From Aciditerrimonas ferrireducens (lineage in GTDB: Bacteria > Actinomycetota > Acidimicrobiia > Acidimicrobiales > UBA8190): a stretch of 64,000 bases of DNA. The notes under the pieces are model-generated. The model did not search any database and was not told the origin of the DNA. It saw only the letters and a program-made list of their open reading frames with translations. Position numbers and translations under genes: made by a program. Positions 1 to 8,204 of the stretch are shown here, in pieces; the stretch's first letter is position 1; every line of letters begins with the position of its first letter. The DNA lies in contig NZ_JAKHEX010000001.1 of assembly GCF_023130475.1 (NCBI RefSeq), positions 351,917 to 415,916 of the forward strand, in the 5' to 3' direction.

Positions 1-297
1 GGCCGCCTCGACGGCCAGGACCGACCCCTCGGTGAAGAGGTAGGTGCGGAGCATCTGGTCCAGCACCGGGTCGTGCCGTCGGAGCCACTCCAGGGTCATG
101 GCGGCGTGCTCCTTCTCCTCGTCCCGGTTGTGGGCCAGCACGGCGGCCAGCTCGGGGTCGCCGGCCGCGTCCACCCGCTGGTCGTACCAGTCCACCGCCT
201 CGAGCTCCTCTTGCAGCGAGACGATGGCCCGGTGGCGGTCCACCGTGGCGGGCTGGAGCACCTCGCGCTCCTCGTGGAGACCTTGACTGGAGGCCAT
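1..297 (-). CDS. Encapsulated ferritin-like protein (EncFtn), C-terminus beyond left edge
   Basis: The 99 visible residues match the encapsulated ferritin family: ferroxidases packaged inside encapsulin nanocompartments to oxidise and store iron. The diagnostic blocks RHRAIVS, EELEAVDWYDQRVDA, HNRDEEKEHAAMTLEWLRR and LRTYLFTEG are all present. By comparison with the Rhodospirillum protein, E31, E61 and H64 are the ferroxidase metal ligands. No stop is reached before base 1; the missing tail would hold the encapsulin-targeting peptide, and the encapsulin shell gene is expected just outside the window. The ATG at 297 is preceded by a TAGAAC hexamer six bases upstream and no Shine-Dalgarno sequence, suggesting a leaderless transcript. 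The gene diverges from ppa. Confidence 0.93.
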   Translation of the reverse strand, partial: MASSQGLHEEREVLQPATVDRHRAIVSLQEELEAVDWYDQRVDAAGDPELAAVLAHNRDEEKEHAAMTLEWLRRHDPVLDQMLRTYLFTEGSVLAVEAA

Positions 298-303
298 GGG
301 GCC

Positions 304-309
304 GTTCTA
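304..309 (-). promoter_or_regulatory. -10 element of a probable leaderless promoter for the EncFtn gene
   Basis: Read on the minus strand the hexamer is TAGAAC, ending six bases before the ATG, so transcription would begin at or next to the start codon. No convincing -35 box is seen. Confidence 0.45.
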
Positions 310-510
310 GCCGTTCCGGGGACCCACGGCCAAGGGGTCAGGGGTCCTCGTCGCGCTCGTGGTGCACTCGAGCCGGGGTCGGCCGACGGGGGTTGGACGG
401 GCAGGGGTGCTCGTGGCCCTACGCTCAAGCCCCGGCAGTGGGGCGGGCGCCCCACCGGGCCGTCGCGTCGGCGCTGCTCGGCCCGGGAACGACGAGGGAA
501 AGGTGAGGAG

Positions 511-1071
511 ATGGCCGAGCAGGCTGGTGTCGGGGGCGAGCTGGTAGTACCCGAGCCGGGGAGCGACGAGGACGCCGTCGAGGTGGTCGTCGAGATCCCG
601 GCCGGCAGTCGGAACAAGTACGAGTACGACCATGAGCGGCACCTCATCCGGCTGGACCGGCGGCTGTTCTCGGCCACCGTCTATCCGGCCGACTACGGCT
701 TCGTCCCCGACACCCTGGCCGAGGACGGCGACCCGCTCGACGCCCTGGTCCTGGTCGAGGACCCCACGTTCCCCGGCTGCCTCGTCGTCGTCCGGCCCCT
801 CGGCCTCTTCATCATGCGCGACGAGCACGGGCCCGACGCGAAGATCATCTCGGTCCTCGCCCACGACCCCCGCTGGGACGGGGTCGAGGACGTCGAGCAG
901 CTGCCCTCCTCGGTGCTCGACGAGATCGAGCACTTCTTCAGCGTCTACAAGGACCTCGAGCCGGGCAAGCTCACCGAGGTCGGGGGGTTCAGCGGCCGGC
1001 GGGCCGCCTGGGAGGAGCTGGCCAAGAGCCGGCGCCGCTACCAGGAGGCGGCGGTCACGAAGGCCCGCTGA
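511..1071 (+). CDS. ppa: Inorganic pyrophosphatase, family I
   Basis: Soluble cytoplasmic pyrophosphatase that hydrolyses PPi to two phosphates and so pulls biosynthetic reactions forward. The 186-residue product carries the family signature DGDPLD at residues 72-77 (Mg-binding aspartates), preceded by YPADYGFVPDT, and later DPRWDG and HFFSVYKDLEPGK. Length is normal for a bacterial hexameric enzyme. The ATG at 511 is chosen because it follows a purine-rich GGTGAGGAG stretch and fits family N-termini, although the frame is open much further upstream. It stands alone, divergent from the ferritin gene. Confidence 0.96.
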   Translation: MAEQAGVGGELVVPEPGSDEDAVEVVVEIPAGSRNKYEYDHERHLIRLDRRLFSATVYPADYGFVPDTLAEDGDPLDALVLVEDPTFPGCLVVVRPLGLFIMRDEHGPDAKIISVLAHDPRWDGVEDVEQLPSSVLDEIEHFFSVYKDLEPGKLTEVGGFSGRRAAWEELAKSRRRYQEAAVTKAR

Positions 1072-1173
1072 CCCCGGCCCCCGGGGGACCGCAGCGGGCC
1101 GGCTCGCCGCCCGTCCGCCGGTCAAGGCCGCCGGGCCATCTGCCGATGGCCTTCGGTGGAGGTGCCCAGGGCC

Positions 1174-2529
1174 ATGCCCAGCCAGCAGCGTCCAGGCGGG
1201 ACGACGGCGGTCCTCCCCGGGTCCGGGCCCGAGCGACCCGGCGCCGAGCGGCCCGGGGCCGCCGAGGGTCTCTTCGACGTCGTCGCCGATCGGTTCCCCG
1301 GCCTGGCCGGCCGCCTGCACGGGGAGAGCTGGTCGCTGCGGCCCCGAACCGGTCGCGCCCGGGCTCAGGGTCGGCGCCGGCCGGCGCCGCGGGCCCGGTC
1401 CTGGCGCAGCCGGGGAGGGATCCGGGCTCCCCGGGCCGGCGCCCTGGTGATCCTGGGCCTGGTGGTCGCTTCGGCCCTGGCGGGCAGCCTGGCCTCGGTC
1501 GGGGTCCTCGGGGGGAGCCAGGTGGCTCGGGTGACGCGGCGGGACGCGGGTTCGGCCACCGGGGCTGCTGCCCGGAGCGCGCCGCCCTCGCACGCCGGGG
1601 CCGGCGGGACCAGACCGCCGAGCGAAGAGGGGCAGCCTCGCTCCAGCCTTCCCCCCGGTGCCCTGCGTCCGCCGTCGTCGGCGAGCACCCTGGGCTCGGC
1701 CCCAGGGGCTTCGACCCCGGGCAGCTCGGTCGGGGGGCAGGGCAGCGGGCAGGGCGCAGCCGGCGCGGCGACCGGCACGGGGCCGAGCCCCCTCGCCGTG
1801 CTCCAACAGCTCTGGACCGCTCGGGACGCTGCCCTGGCCGCCCACGACCCGACCCGCCTGGCCGCCGCCGAGACCGGGCCGGCCCTCTGGGCCGACACCG
1901 CCGGGCTGCTCGACGGACATCCCCTCCCGACCCCGCCGGCCAGCCAGCTGACGCTCCTCGGGACGCCCCAGGACCCGTCGCTGGTCGACGGCGTCATCGG
2001 GGCCGGGGTCGCCAAACCTGGTGCCCAGGTCACCCTGGTCCAGGCGGCCCCGGTCGGCCAGGGCGGGGCCTGGCGACTCACCCTCCTGGTCCAGCTCACC
2101 GTGCCCGCGGTGCCCTCGGGCCAGGCCACGACCGTCCCCAGCGGCGCCCTCGCCCAGCTGGCCGGCCTCTGGCAGGCCTGGGGCCGCTCCGGCCAGGCCC
2201 CGGCCCCCGGCAGCACTCCCTTCGCCCTCGGCGGCGCCCTGGTGAACGAGGGCCAGGTCCTCGCCGGCCAGGTCGGGCTCGCCGAGCTGGCCGGTGCCCG
2301 GGTCGACCTGTCCCTGGCGGCCGTGCCCGGGGCGGCCGAGCAGATGACCCTCGGCCAAACGGTCTGCGGGGCGATCGGCGAGACCCTGGTCCTCGACCCG
2401 ACCACCGGCAGCCTGGTCCAGCCCGCCAGCCGCGACCGGTTCGGTTCGCTCGTCCCCCCCGGCACCTACCAGCAGGTCCAGGAGGACGCCGTCCTGCCGG
2501 TCTGCGTCCTCGGCCCGCCGGAGGCTTGA
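1174..2529 (+). CDS. Single-pass membrane-anchored protein of unknown function
   Basis: I do not recognise a family. The protein (about 451 residues) has a basic, proline-rich cytoplasmic N-terminus, one hydrophobic segment near residues 89-111 (ALVILGLVVASALAG...), a long Ser/Gly/Pro/Ala-rich linker to about residue 190, and an extracytoplasmic domain of about 260 residues. That domain has repeated short beta-like blocks (TLLGTPQ, VTLVQAAPVG, WRLTLLVQLTV) and two cysteines near the C-terminus. Its shape resembles anchored copper-transporter-like or septum-linked proteins of actinobacteria, but I claim no function. A GGAGG at 1158-1162 supports ATG 1174; GTG 1156 is an alternative start. A hairpin follows the gene. 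Confidence 0.7.
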   Translation: MPSQQRPGGTTAVLPGSGPERPGAERPGAAEGLFDVVADRFPGLAGRLHGESWSLRPRTGRARAQGRRRPAPRARSWRSRGGIRAPRAGALVILGLVVASALAGSLASVGVLGGSQVARVTRRDAGSATGAAARSAPPSHAGAGGTRPPSEEGQPRSSLPPGALRPPSSASTLGSAPGASTPGSSVGGQGSGQGAAGAATGTGPSPLAVLQQLWTARDAALAAHDPTRLAAAETGPALWADTAGLLDGHPLPTPPASQLTLLGTPQDPSLVDGVIGAGVAKPGAQVTLVQAAPVGQGGAWRLTLLVQLTVPAVPSGQATTVPSGALAQLAGLWQAWGRSGQAPAPGSTPFALGGALVNEGQVLAGQVGLAELAGARVDLSLAAVPGAAEQMTLGQTVCGAIGETLVLDPTTGSLVQPASRDRFGSLVPPGTYQQVQEDAVLPVCVLGPPEA

Positions 2530-2607
2530 CCGTGGTGAGCGGGGCCGGGGGCTTCTGGCAGGCGCAGACGACCCCGGCGGGCTGAGCGGGGCCGGCGAAC
2601 GGGGCGG

Positions 2608-2636
2608 GGGTCCAGGGACCTCCGGTTCCCTGACCC
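2608..2636 (+). terminator. Stem-loop after the membrane-anchored gene
   Basis: The arms GGGTCCAGGGA and TCCCTGACCC pair with one bulged C and an eight-base loop. There is no T-tract, which is common for terminators in such G+C-rich genomes. Confidence 0.45.
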
Positions 2637-2721
2637 GCCCGGCATGTCCTGCCTGGTGCGTCGAGCGGCGCAGCATGGGCGTCATCCCGCTCATCCGGAC
2701 AGGGCGTTCCGATCCTGGTGC

Positions 2722-2744
2722 AACCTTCTGAGGGTTTGACGCGT
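2722..2744 (+). promoter_or_regulatory. Possible ECF-type promoter upstream of the sigma factor gene
   Basis: AACC at 2722-2725 and CGT at 2742-2744 are separated by 16 bases. This is the usual AAC-(16-17)-CGT layout of ECF sigma promoters and suggests autoregulation. The motif is short, so chance occurrence is possible. Confidence 0.35.
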
Positions 2745-2784
2745 GTGGGGTGGGTGCGGTCGGGCGAGGTGAAGGGGATGCCGG

Positions 2785-3297
2785 GTGGCGAGCGGAGGCG
2801 AGGGGGGCTCAGACGGCAGGGAGGGGTTCGAGGCCGTGTACCGGGCTTCGTACTCGAGGCTCGTGGGCCAGCTCTCGGTCGTCACCACCAGCCGGGCGGA
2901 AGCCGAGGAGGCGGTCCAGGAAGCCTTTGCTCGCCTCTGGGTTCGCTGGGATCAGGTGGGTGGCTACGAGAACGTCGAGGCGTGGGTCCGGCGCGTCGCG
3001 ATCAACGTCGCGATCGGGCGTTGGCGTCGTGTCATGCGTGAACGAGCACTTCCGGTGGCCTCCGGTGCTGCGGGCGGTCCCACGGGACCGGATCTCGACC
3101 TGCTCCGCGCCCTGCGAAGGGTCCCCGTCCAGCAGCGTTCGGCCTTGGTCCTTCACCACGTCGTCGGCTTGTCGGTCGAGGAGGTCGCTGAGGAGCTCGC
3201 GAGCAAACCAGGAACGGTGAAGTCGTGGCTCAGTCGGGGCCGGGCTTCCCTCGCCGGCCTGCTGGGGTGTGCCGACGACGAGCAGGGTGGCTCGTGA
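2785..3297 (+). CDS. ECF-family RNA polymerase sigma factor (SigE-like)
   Basis: A 170-residue sigma-70-family factor with region 2 (FEAVYRASYSRLVGQL, then AEEAVQEAFARLWVRW and VEAWVRRVAINVAI) and region 4 with a helix-turn-helix (LRRVPVQQRSALVLHHVVGLS, then ELASKPGTVKSWLSRGR). Such factors redirect RNA polymerase to a small regulon in response to an envelope or stress signal. The GTG start has AAGGGG eight bases upstream. The next gene begins 18 bases downstream and encodes a membrane protein with a cytoplasmic N-terminus, so the pair probably forms one operon in which the partner controls the sigma factor. Confidence 0.93.
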   Translation: MASGGEGGSDGREGFEAVYRASYSRLVGQLSVVTTSRAEAEEAVQEAFARLWVRWDQVGGYENVEAWVRRVAINVAIGRWRRVMRERALPVASGAAGGPTGPDLDLLRALRRVPVQQRSALVLHHVVGLSVEEVAEELASKPGTVKSWLSRGRASLAGLLGCADDEQGGS

Positions 3298-3315
3298 AGC
3301 CGAGGAGGGGCCGTG

Positions 3316-4656
3316 ATGGCAGTCGACCCGGGTCGTGATCCCGTCGCGTCGTTGCTCGGGGCCTTGGCTGCCGGTGTCGAGCAGACCGTGGCGCCGCCGG
3401 AGGTGGGGTTCGTCGTCGATCGGGCCCGCCGGGTCGAGCGACGCCGTCTTCGCCGTCAGCGGCTGGCGCTGGCAGCCGCGGTCGTCGTTCTCGCCGCAGC
3501 AGCCCTGGTGAGCGTCGCAACCCTTGGGCACCGCCACCGCGTCGGGTCCGGGCCCTTCGCCGCGCTCCCCAGCCATGTGGTGCGCTTCGGGGAGGTTCGG
3601 TTCGTCGTCAAGGACCTGCCGCTCGTCGCGCGGGACACCGCGTCGGTCCCCGCTTCTGGCGTGACCACGTTGCACCTGCCGGTGGTGAGCCCCGACCACG
3701 CCGACATCGCCTTTGGGGCCGGGCGCGTCTGGGTCCTCGAGCACGGCGCTCCAGCATCCTCGACCGCCTGCGGCCGGCTGGTCGCGCTCGATGCCACCAC
3801 TGCCCAGGTGGTCGGCTCGGTGCCGATCGGCTTGTGCCCCAACGCCCTCGCCTACGGGGCAGGGTCGGTGTGGGTGCTGGCCTCCCAGATCGGCGTGGCG
3901 GGATACCAGCTCCTCCGGGTCGATCCCGCCACGCTGCACATCTCCTCGACGACCGTCATCGACGGCGGGCCTCACGGGATCGCCCCGCAGGGCGACACCG
4001 GTGTGAAGGACCAGTTCGTGACCGTGAGCGACGGCCACGTGGTGATCGCCGTGCGGGAGCCAACCGGTGCCGCTCAGCTCAGCGTCCTCGACCCGAGGAC
4101 CGGAACGGTGACGCGATCGGTGATCCTCACCCGGCCCGATGGACCGGTCACCGGGCTCGGAGCGACGGGGGGGACCGTGTGGGTCGGGACGGCCAACGGC
4201 TGGGTGATGGCCTTCGACCCGAGGAAAGGGGCCCTCTCGCGTGCTCGGCGGCTCGGCACCCGCGTCGTGAGCCTTTCGGCGGCAGGGCCCGAGCTGTGGG
4301 TGACGCTGAACCTGCCGGTCCCCCCGAACGCCAGGTACCCGGGACTCGACCTCGTACGCCTCGATCCGACGACGGGGGGGATCGCCCAGGACACGGGTCT
4401 CCCGATCGCCTTCGTCGCCACCGACGGCACGTCGGTCTGGGCGCTGGGCAGCGCCCCTCCCTACAGGTCCGATGGTGGTCTGGTCGCCGAGCTCGACCTG
4501 AGGTCGGGGACGCTGCGCGCCCGAACGCAGCTCCCGGCCTCGGGCTACGACCTGCCCGACACGCTCGGCGTCAGTGATGGCGCAGCATGGGTGCTCAACG
4601 ACACCGCTGGCACCCTGACCAGGATCCGGCCGGACACCAGCGGGAACGGGGCCTGA
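3316..4656 (+). CDS. Membrane-anchored beta-propeller protein, likely partner of the ECF sigma factor
   Basis: About 446 residues: a 49-residue basic cytoplasmic tail, one transmembrane helix around residues 50-71, then a large extracytoplasmic domain of repeated blades of the type GAGRVWVLEHG, GAGSVWVLAS, GGTVWVGTANG, DGTSVWALGS and DGAAWVLND. This is typical of six- or seven-bladed YVTN/PQQ-like propellers. The domain probably senses or binds something outside the cell. No canonical zinc anti-sigma motif is visible in the short tail, so calling it an anti-sigma factor is inference from gene order. ATG 3316 is preferred over GTG 3313 because GAGGAGGGG lies just upstream. Confidence 0.75.
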   Translation: MAVDPGRDPVASLLGALAAGVEQTVAPPEVGFVVDRARRVERRRLRRQRLALAAAVVVLAAAALVSVATLGHRHRVGSGPFAALPSHVVRFGEVRFVVKDLPLVARDTASVPASGVTTLHLPVVSPDHADIAFGAGRVWVLEHGAPASSTACGRLVALDATTAQVVGSVPIGLCPNALAYGAGSVWVLASQIGVAGYQLLRVDPATLHISSTTVIDGGPHGIAPQGDTGVKDQFVTVSDGHVVIAVREPTGAAQLSVLDPRTGTVTRSVILTRPDGPVTGLGATGGTVWVGTANGWVMAFDPRKGALSRARRLGTRVVSLSAAGPELWVTLNLPVPPNARYPGLDLVRLDPTTGGIAQDTGLPIAFVATDGTSVWALGSAPPYRSDGGLVAELDLRSGTLRARTQLPASGYDLPDTLGVSDGAAWVLNDTAGTLTRIRPDTSGNGA

Positions 4657-4796
4657 ATGCGACCTCGGCGTCCGCCTCGGTGTCCCCCTTGCGAGGTCCC
4701 GGCGACGAGCCGGCCCGAACCGCTGGCGCCTGGGGCTGAGGAGGCAGGCGTGCGCTCGTTCGACCAAAGCGTCGTCCGCGCCGGCCGGCGGCGCCC

Positions 4797-7374
4797 CTAG
4801 CGCAGCTGCCGGGGCCGGGTGCCGAGCGGCTCGGCGGGTTGGGCGAAGACGGCCATCTTGGCCCCGAGGACGAGGGGGCCTTCGGGGGTGGCGAGGACCG
4901 GGTTGAGGTCGATGGTGGCGATCTCGGGGAGGTCCTCGGCGAGGCGGCCGAGGCGGAGGAGGAGCTCCTCGAGGCCCTGGGTGTCGGCGGGGGGCCGCTC
5001 GGGGCCGCCGGCCAGGAGGGACGAGGTGCGGCGGCCCTGCACGAGGAAGCGGGCGTCGCTGCGGCTGAGGGGGGCGACACGGGTGGCCGAGTCGTCGAGG
5101 TCCTCGAGGGGCCCGGCCGCGGCGAGGACGACGAGGGCGCCGAAGGCGGCGTCCCGGAGCACCCCGGCGAGGAGGGGCAGGCCACCGGAGGCGCCGGCCT
5201 TGGCGGCGGCTGCCGCGGTGGGGTCGGGCAGGGGGTGGCCGAGCACCCCGGGGAGGCGGTAGCGGCCGAGGACCTCCCAGGCCACCTCCGGTGGCACCCA
5301 CCACAGGGCCCCTTCGTCCTCGTCTGCGTTCTCGTCGCTCGGCGCCGACCGTCGGTCCCCGTCGGCTCGCTCGGCGGCTTCGGCGAGGAGCTGGCGGGCC
5401 CCGTTCGGGTCGAGGTCGTCGAAGGTCGCCGGGGGGTCCTCGGGGGTGGCCCGCCAGCGGCTGTAGCGGACGGCGTGGGCCACGGCCCGGGCGGCCGACT
5501 CGGGGTAGGTGAAGGAGGGGATGGGCCGGACGGCGGCCTGGAGGCGGTGGCGGGCCCGTTCGGTGCCGAGGAACGCGGCGACGACCGGCACGTGGGTCGC
5601 CTCGGTGTGGTCGACGGCGTGGACCAGGGCGGCGGCCACGTCCTCGGCGGTGGTGGTGAGCGGCGGGGTGAAGATGACGATCACCGCGTCGACCTCCCCG
5701 CTGGCCAGGAGGAGCTCCAGGGCCTGGCGGTAGTGGTCGGGGGTGGCACTGGCCACCATGTCGACCGGGTTGGCCACCCCGGCCTCGGGGGGCAGGAAGG
5801 CGTGGAGCCGGTCCTGGAGGCCGGGGGAGAGCTCGGGGACCTCGAGGCCCCAGCCGGCCACGGCGTCGGCGGCCAGCACCCCCGGTCCGCCGGCGTTGCC
5901 GAGGATGCCGACCCGGGGACCGGCGGGCAGGGGCTGGTGGGCGAGGACGGCCCCCACGTCGAAGAGCTCCTCGACCGTCGAGACCCGCAGCACCCCGGTC
6001 TGCTCCAGGAGGGCGTCGACCGCCCGTTCGGGGCTGGCGTGGGCCGCGGTGTGGGAGCGGGCCGCCCGGGTACCGGCCCGGCTGCGGCCGCTCTTCACCG
6101 CCACGATGGGCTTCGCCCGGCTGAAGCGTCCGGCGAGGCGCCGGAACTTTGGGGGGTTCCCGAAGGACTCCAGGTAGAGCAGGGCGACCTTCGTCTCGGG
6201 GTCGTCGAGCCACCACGAGAGCAGGTCGTTGCTGGAGACGTCCGCCTTGTTGCCCATGGAGACGAAGGTGGAGATGCCGAGGCCCCGCTGGGCCGCCTCG
6301 GCCAGGATGGCGATGCCGAGCCCCCCGGACTGGGAGGCGAAGCCGATCGGCCCGACCCGGGGCGGGTCGGGGGCGAAGGTGGCGTTGAGCTTGGCAGTTC
6401 GGGCCGATGAGCCGCATGCCGTGGCGGTGGGCCGCCCGCGTGACCTGACGCTCCAGCTCGGCGCCGGCCGGCCCGGTCTCGGCGAACCCGGCCGAGACCA
6501 CCACGAGGGCCCCGACCCCGGCCCGGCCGCAGGCCTCGGTCACCTCGAGGACCGCGGGGGCCGGCACGCTCACGACCGCCAGGTCCACGGGGGCCGGCAC
6601 GGCCTCGATCGAGGGCCAGGTCGGCAGGGCCGCGATGGCCTGGGCCTCGGGGTTGACGGGGAACACCGGCCCGGTGAACCCCGAGGCCACGAGGTTGCGG
6701 AGGATCTCGTGGCCGATGGTCCCGGGCTGGCGGCTCGCCCCGATGACCGCCACCGACCGCGGGCGCAGCAGGCGGAGCATGGAGCGGACCGTGGCCTGGC
6801 GGTCCCGCTCGGCCGCCGCCGCCAGGGCCTCCTCGGTCGGGGCGATGTCGAGCACCACCCGGGTCACCGAGGCGTCTCGCTCGTACTGCCGGGCGAAGCC
6901 GGCGGCCCGCAGCACCCCGAGCATCTTGGCGTTCACCGAGAGGGTCTCGACGACGAAGCGCTGGACACCGGCCTGGCGGGCCCAGGCGGCCAGGTGCTCG
7001 AGGAGCAAGGTGCCCGCCCCTCGGCCCTGGTGGGCGTCGGCCACCACGAAGGCCACCTCGGCCTCCCCGGCCCCCGGCCGCCGGTCGTACTCGGCCAGGG
7101 CCACCAGCTCCTCCCCGACCTCGATGGCCAGGGCCGCCCCGTCGACCCCGTCCAGCCCGCAGATCCGCTCGATCTCGGCGTCGGTTACCCGGTGGGGCCC
7201 GAAGAAGCGCATGACCAGGCTGTCCCGGGACAGCCCGGAGAAGAGCCGCCGGACCGCCTCGGCGTCCCCCGGCCCGACCGGCCGGAGCCGCGCCGCGGTC
7301 CCGTCCGCCAGGAGGACATCGACGGCTGCCTGAGCCGAGGGGCGGGGCGGCGGGGACGGGCTGGTCAGGGCCAC
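4797..7374 (-). pseudogene. GNAT / CoA-binding / ATP-grasp acyl-CoA synthetase-like protein, frameshifted near 6394
   Basis: The encoded protein joins an N-terminal GNAT acetyltransferase domain (about residues 15-165, with DAHQGRGAGTLLLEHL) to a CoA-binding domain (SVAVIGASRQPGTIGHEIL) and NDP-forming acyl-CoA synthetase domains. This is the architecture of Pat-type protein lysine acetyltransferases, which silence acetyl-CoA synthetase. The frame breaks right after IGPNC. The other frame resumes at KLNATFAP and runs intact through FVSMGNKADVSS to the stop. The family normally has about ten residues (LGVVNTDPAV-like) between these points, so roughly 29 bases seem to be missing. The GTG at 7374 has an AAGGGGCGAG Shine-Dalgarno. 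The gene lies 11 bases after the IclR gene, as the last member of the pca operon. Confidence 0.8.
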
Positions 7375-7385
7375 GGCTCGCCCCT

Positions 7386-8204
7386 TCAGGCCGGGCCGCC
7401 GGGCACCCCGCCGACCGGCACCGGCCCCGCCGCGCTTAGGGCCTGCAGGTCGGCGCTGATCCGGCCGGCGCAGCGCAGCAGCCGAGGCACCAGCTCCTGG
7501 CGGATCTTGGCCAGGTCGGCCCGGCTAGCGTGCACCGAGACGTTCACCGCCGCCACCACCCGCCCCGAGCGGTCCCGGATGGGGGCCGCGGCGGAGCGTA
7601 GGCCTTCCTCGAGCTCCTGGTCGACGATGGCGAAGCCCTGCTCGGCCACCTCGTCGAGGACCTCGCCCAGGGCCTCGGCGTCGACCAGGGTGTTCGGGGT
7701 CAGGGCCTCGAGCCGGACCCGCTCGAGGTAGGCCCGGCGCTCCTCGGGGGGCAGCGCGGCGAGCAGGACCCGGCCCATGGAGGTGGCGTAGGCCGGGAAA
7801 CGGGTCCCCACGGCGATGGTGACGGTCATGATCCGCTTCGTGGGCACCCGGACCACGTAGACGATGTCGTCGTCGTCCAGGACCGCCACCGACGAGGACT
7901 CCTTCACCTCGGCCACCAGCTCCTCCAGGTGCGGGGCGGCCACGTCGGCCAGGCCGAGGGTCGAGAGGTAGGCGTAGCCCAGCTCGAGGATCCGGGGGCG
8001 CAGCCCGAAGACCCGGCCGTCGGTGTGGACGTAGCCGAGCTCCACCAGGGTCAGGAGGAACCGGCGGGCCGCGGCCCGGGTGAGCCCGGTGCGCCGGGCG
8101 ACCTCCGAGAGGGTCAGCTGGGCGTGGTCCGGACCGAAGGCCCGGATGACCGCGAGGCCCCGCTCCAGGGACTGCACGAAGTCGCCGCGGGGCCGCTCAG
8201 CCAT
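7386..8204 (-). CDS. IclR-family transcriptional regulator (PcaR/PcaU/PobR type)
   Basis: A 272-residue regulator with an N-terminal winged helix-turn-helix (LTLSEVARRTGLTRAAARRF at about 30-49) and a C-terminal IclR effector domain (VGTRFPAYATSMGRVLLAAL, later EEGLRSAAAPIRDRSGRVVAAVNVS). The closest functional group is the protocatechuate and 4-hydroxybenzoate regulators PcaR, PcaU and PobR, which bind GTTCG-N5-CGCAC-like boxes. Such boxes occur at 14142-14158 and 21503-21521. The gene overlaps pcaL by eight bases, so it would be co-transcribed with and autoregulated by the pca operon. The effector is unknown; protocatechuate or 3-oxoadipate is likely. Confidence 0.93.
   Translation of the reverse strand: MAERPRGDFVQSLERGLAVIRAFGPDHAQLTLSEVARRTGLTRAAARRFLLTLVELGYVHTDGRVFGLRPRILELGYAYLSTLGLADVAAPHLEELVAEVKESSSVAVLDDDDIVYVVRVPTKRIMTVTIAVGTRFPAYATSMGRVLLAALPPEERRAYLERVRLEALTPNTLVDAEALGEVLDEVAEQGFAIVDQELEEGLRSAAAPIRDRSGRVVAAVNVSVHASRADLAKIRQELVPRLLRCAGRISADLQALSAAGPVPVGGVPGGPA

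Noticed and set aside
2809..6394. Minus-strand continuation of the acyl-CoA synthetase frame to a 1521-residue reading frame
   Set aside because: After the frameshift at about 6394 it is out of phase with the real domain sequence and then runs opposite the propeller and sigma genes; composition is Arg/Pro/Gly-rich junk typical of G+C-rich antisense frames.
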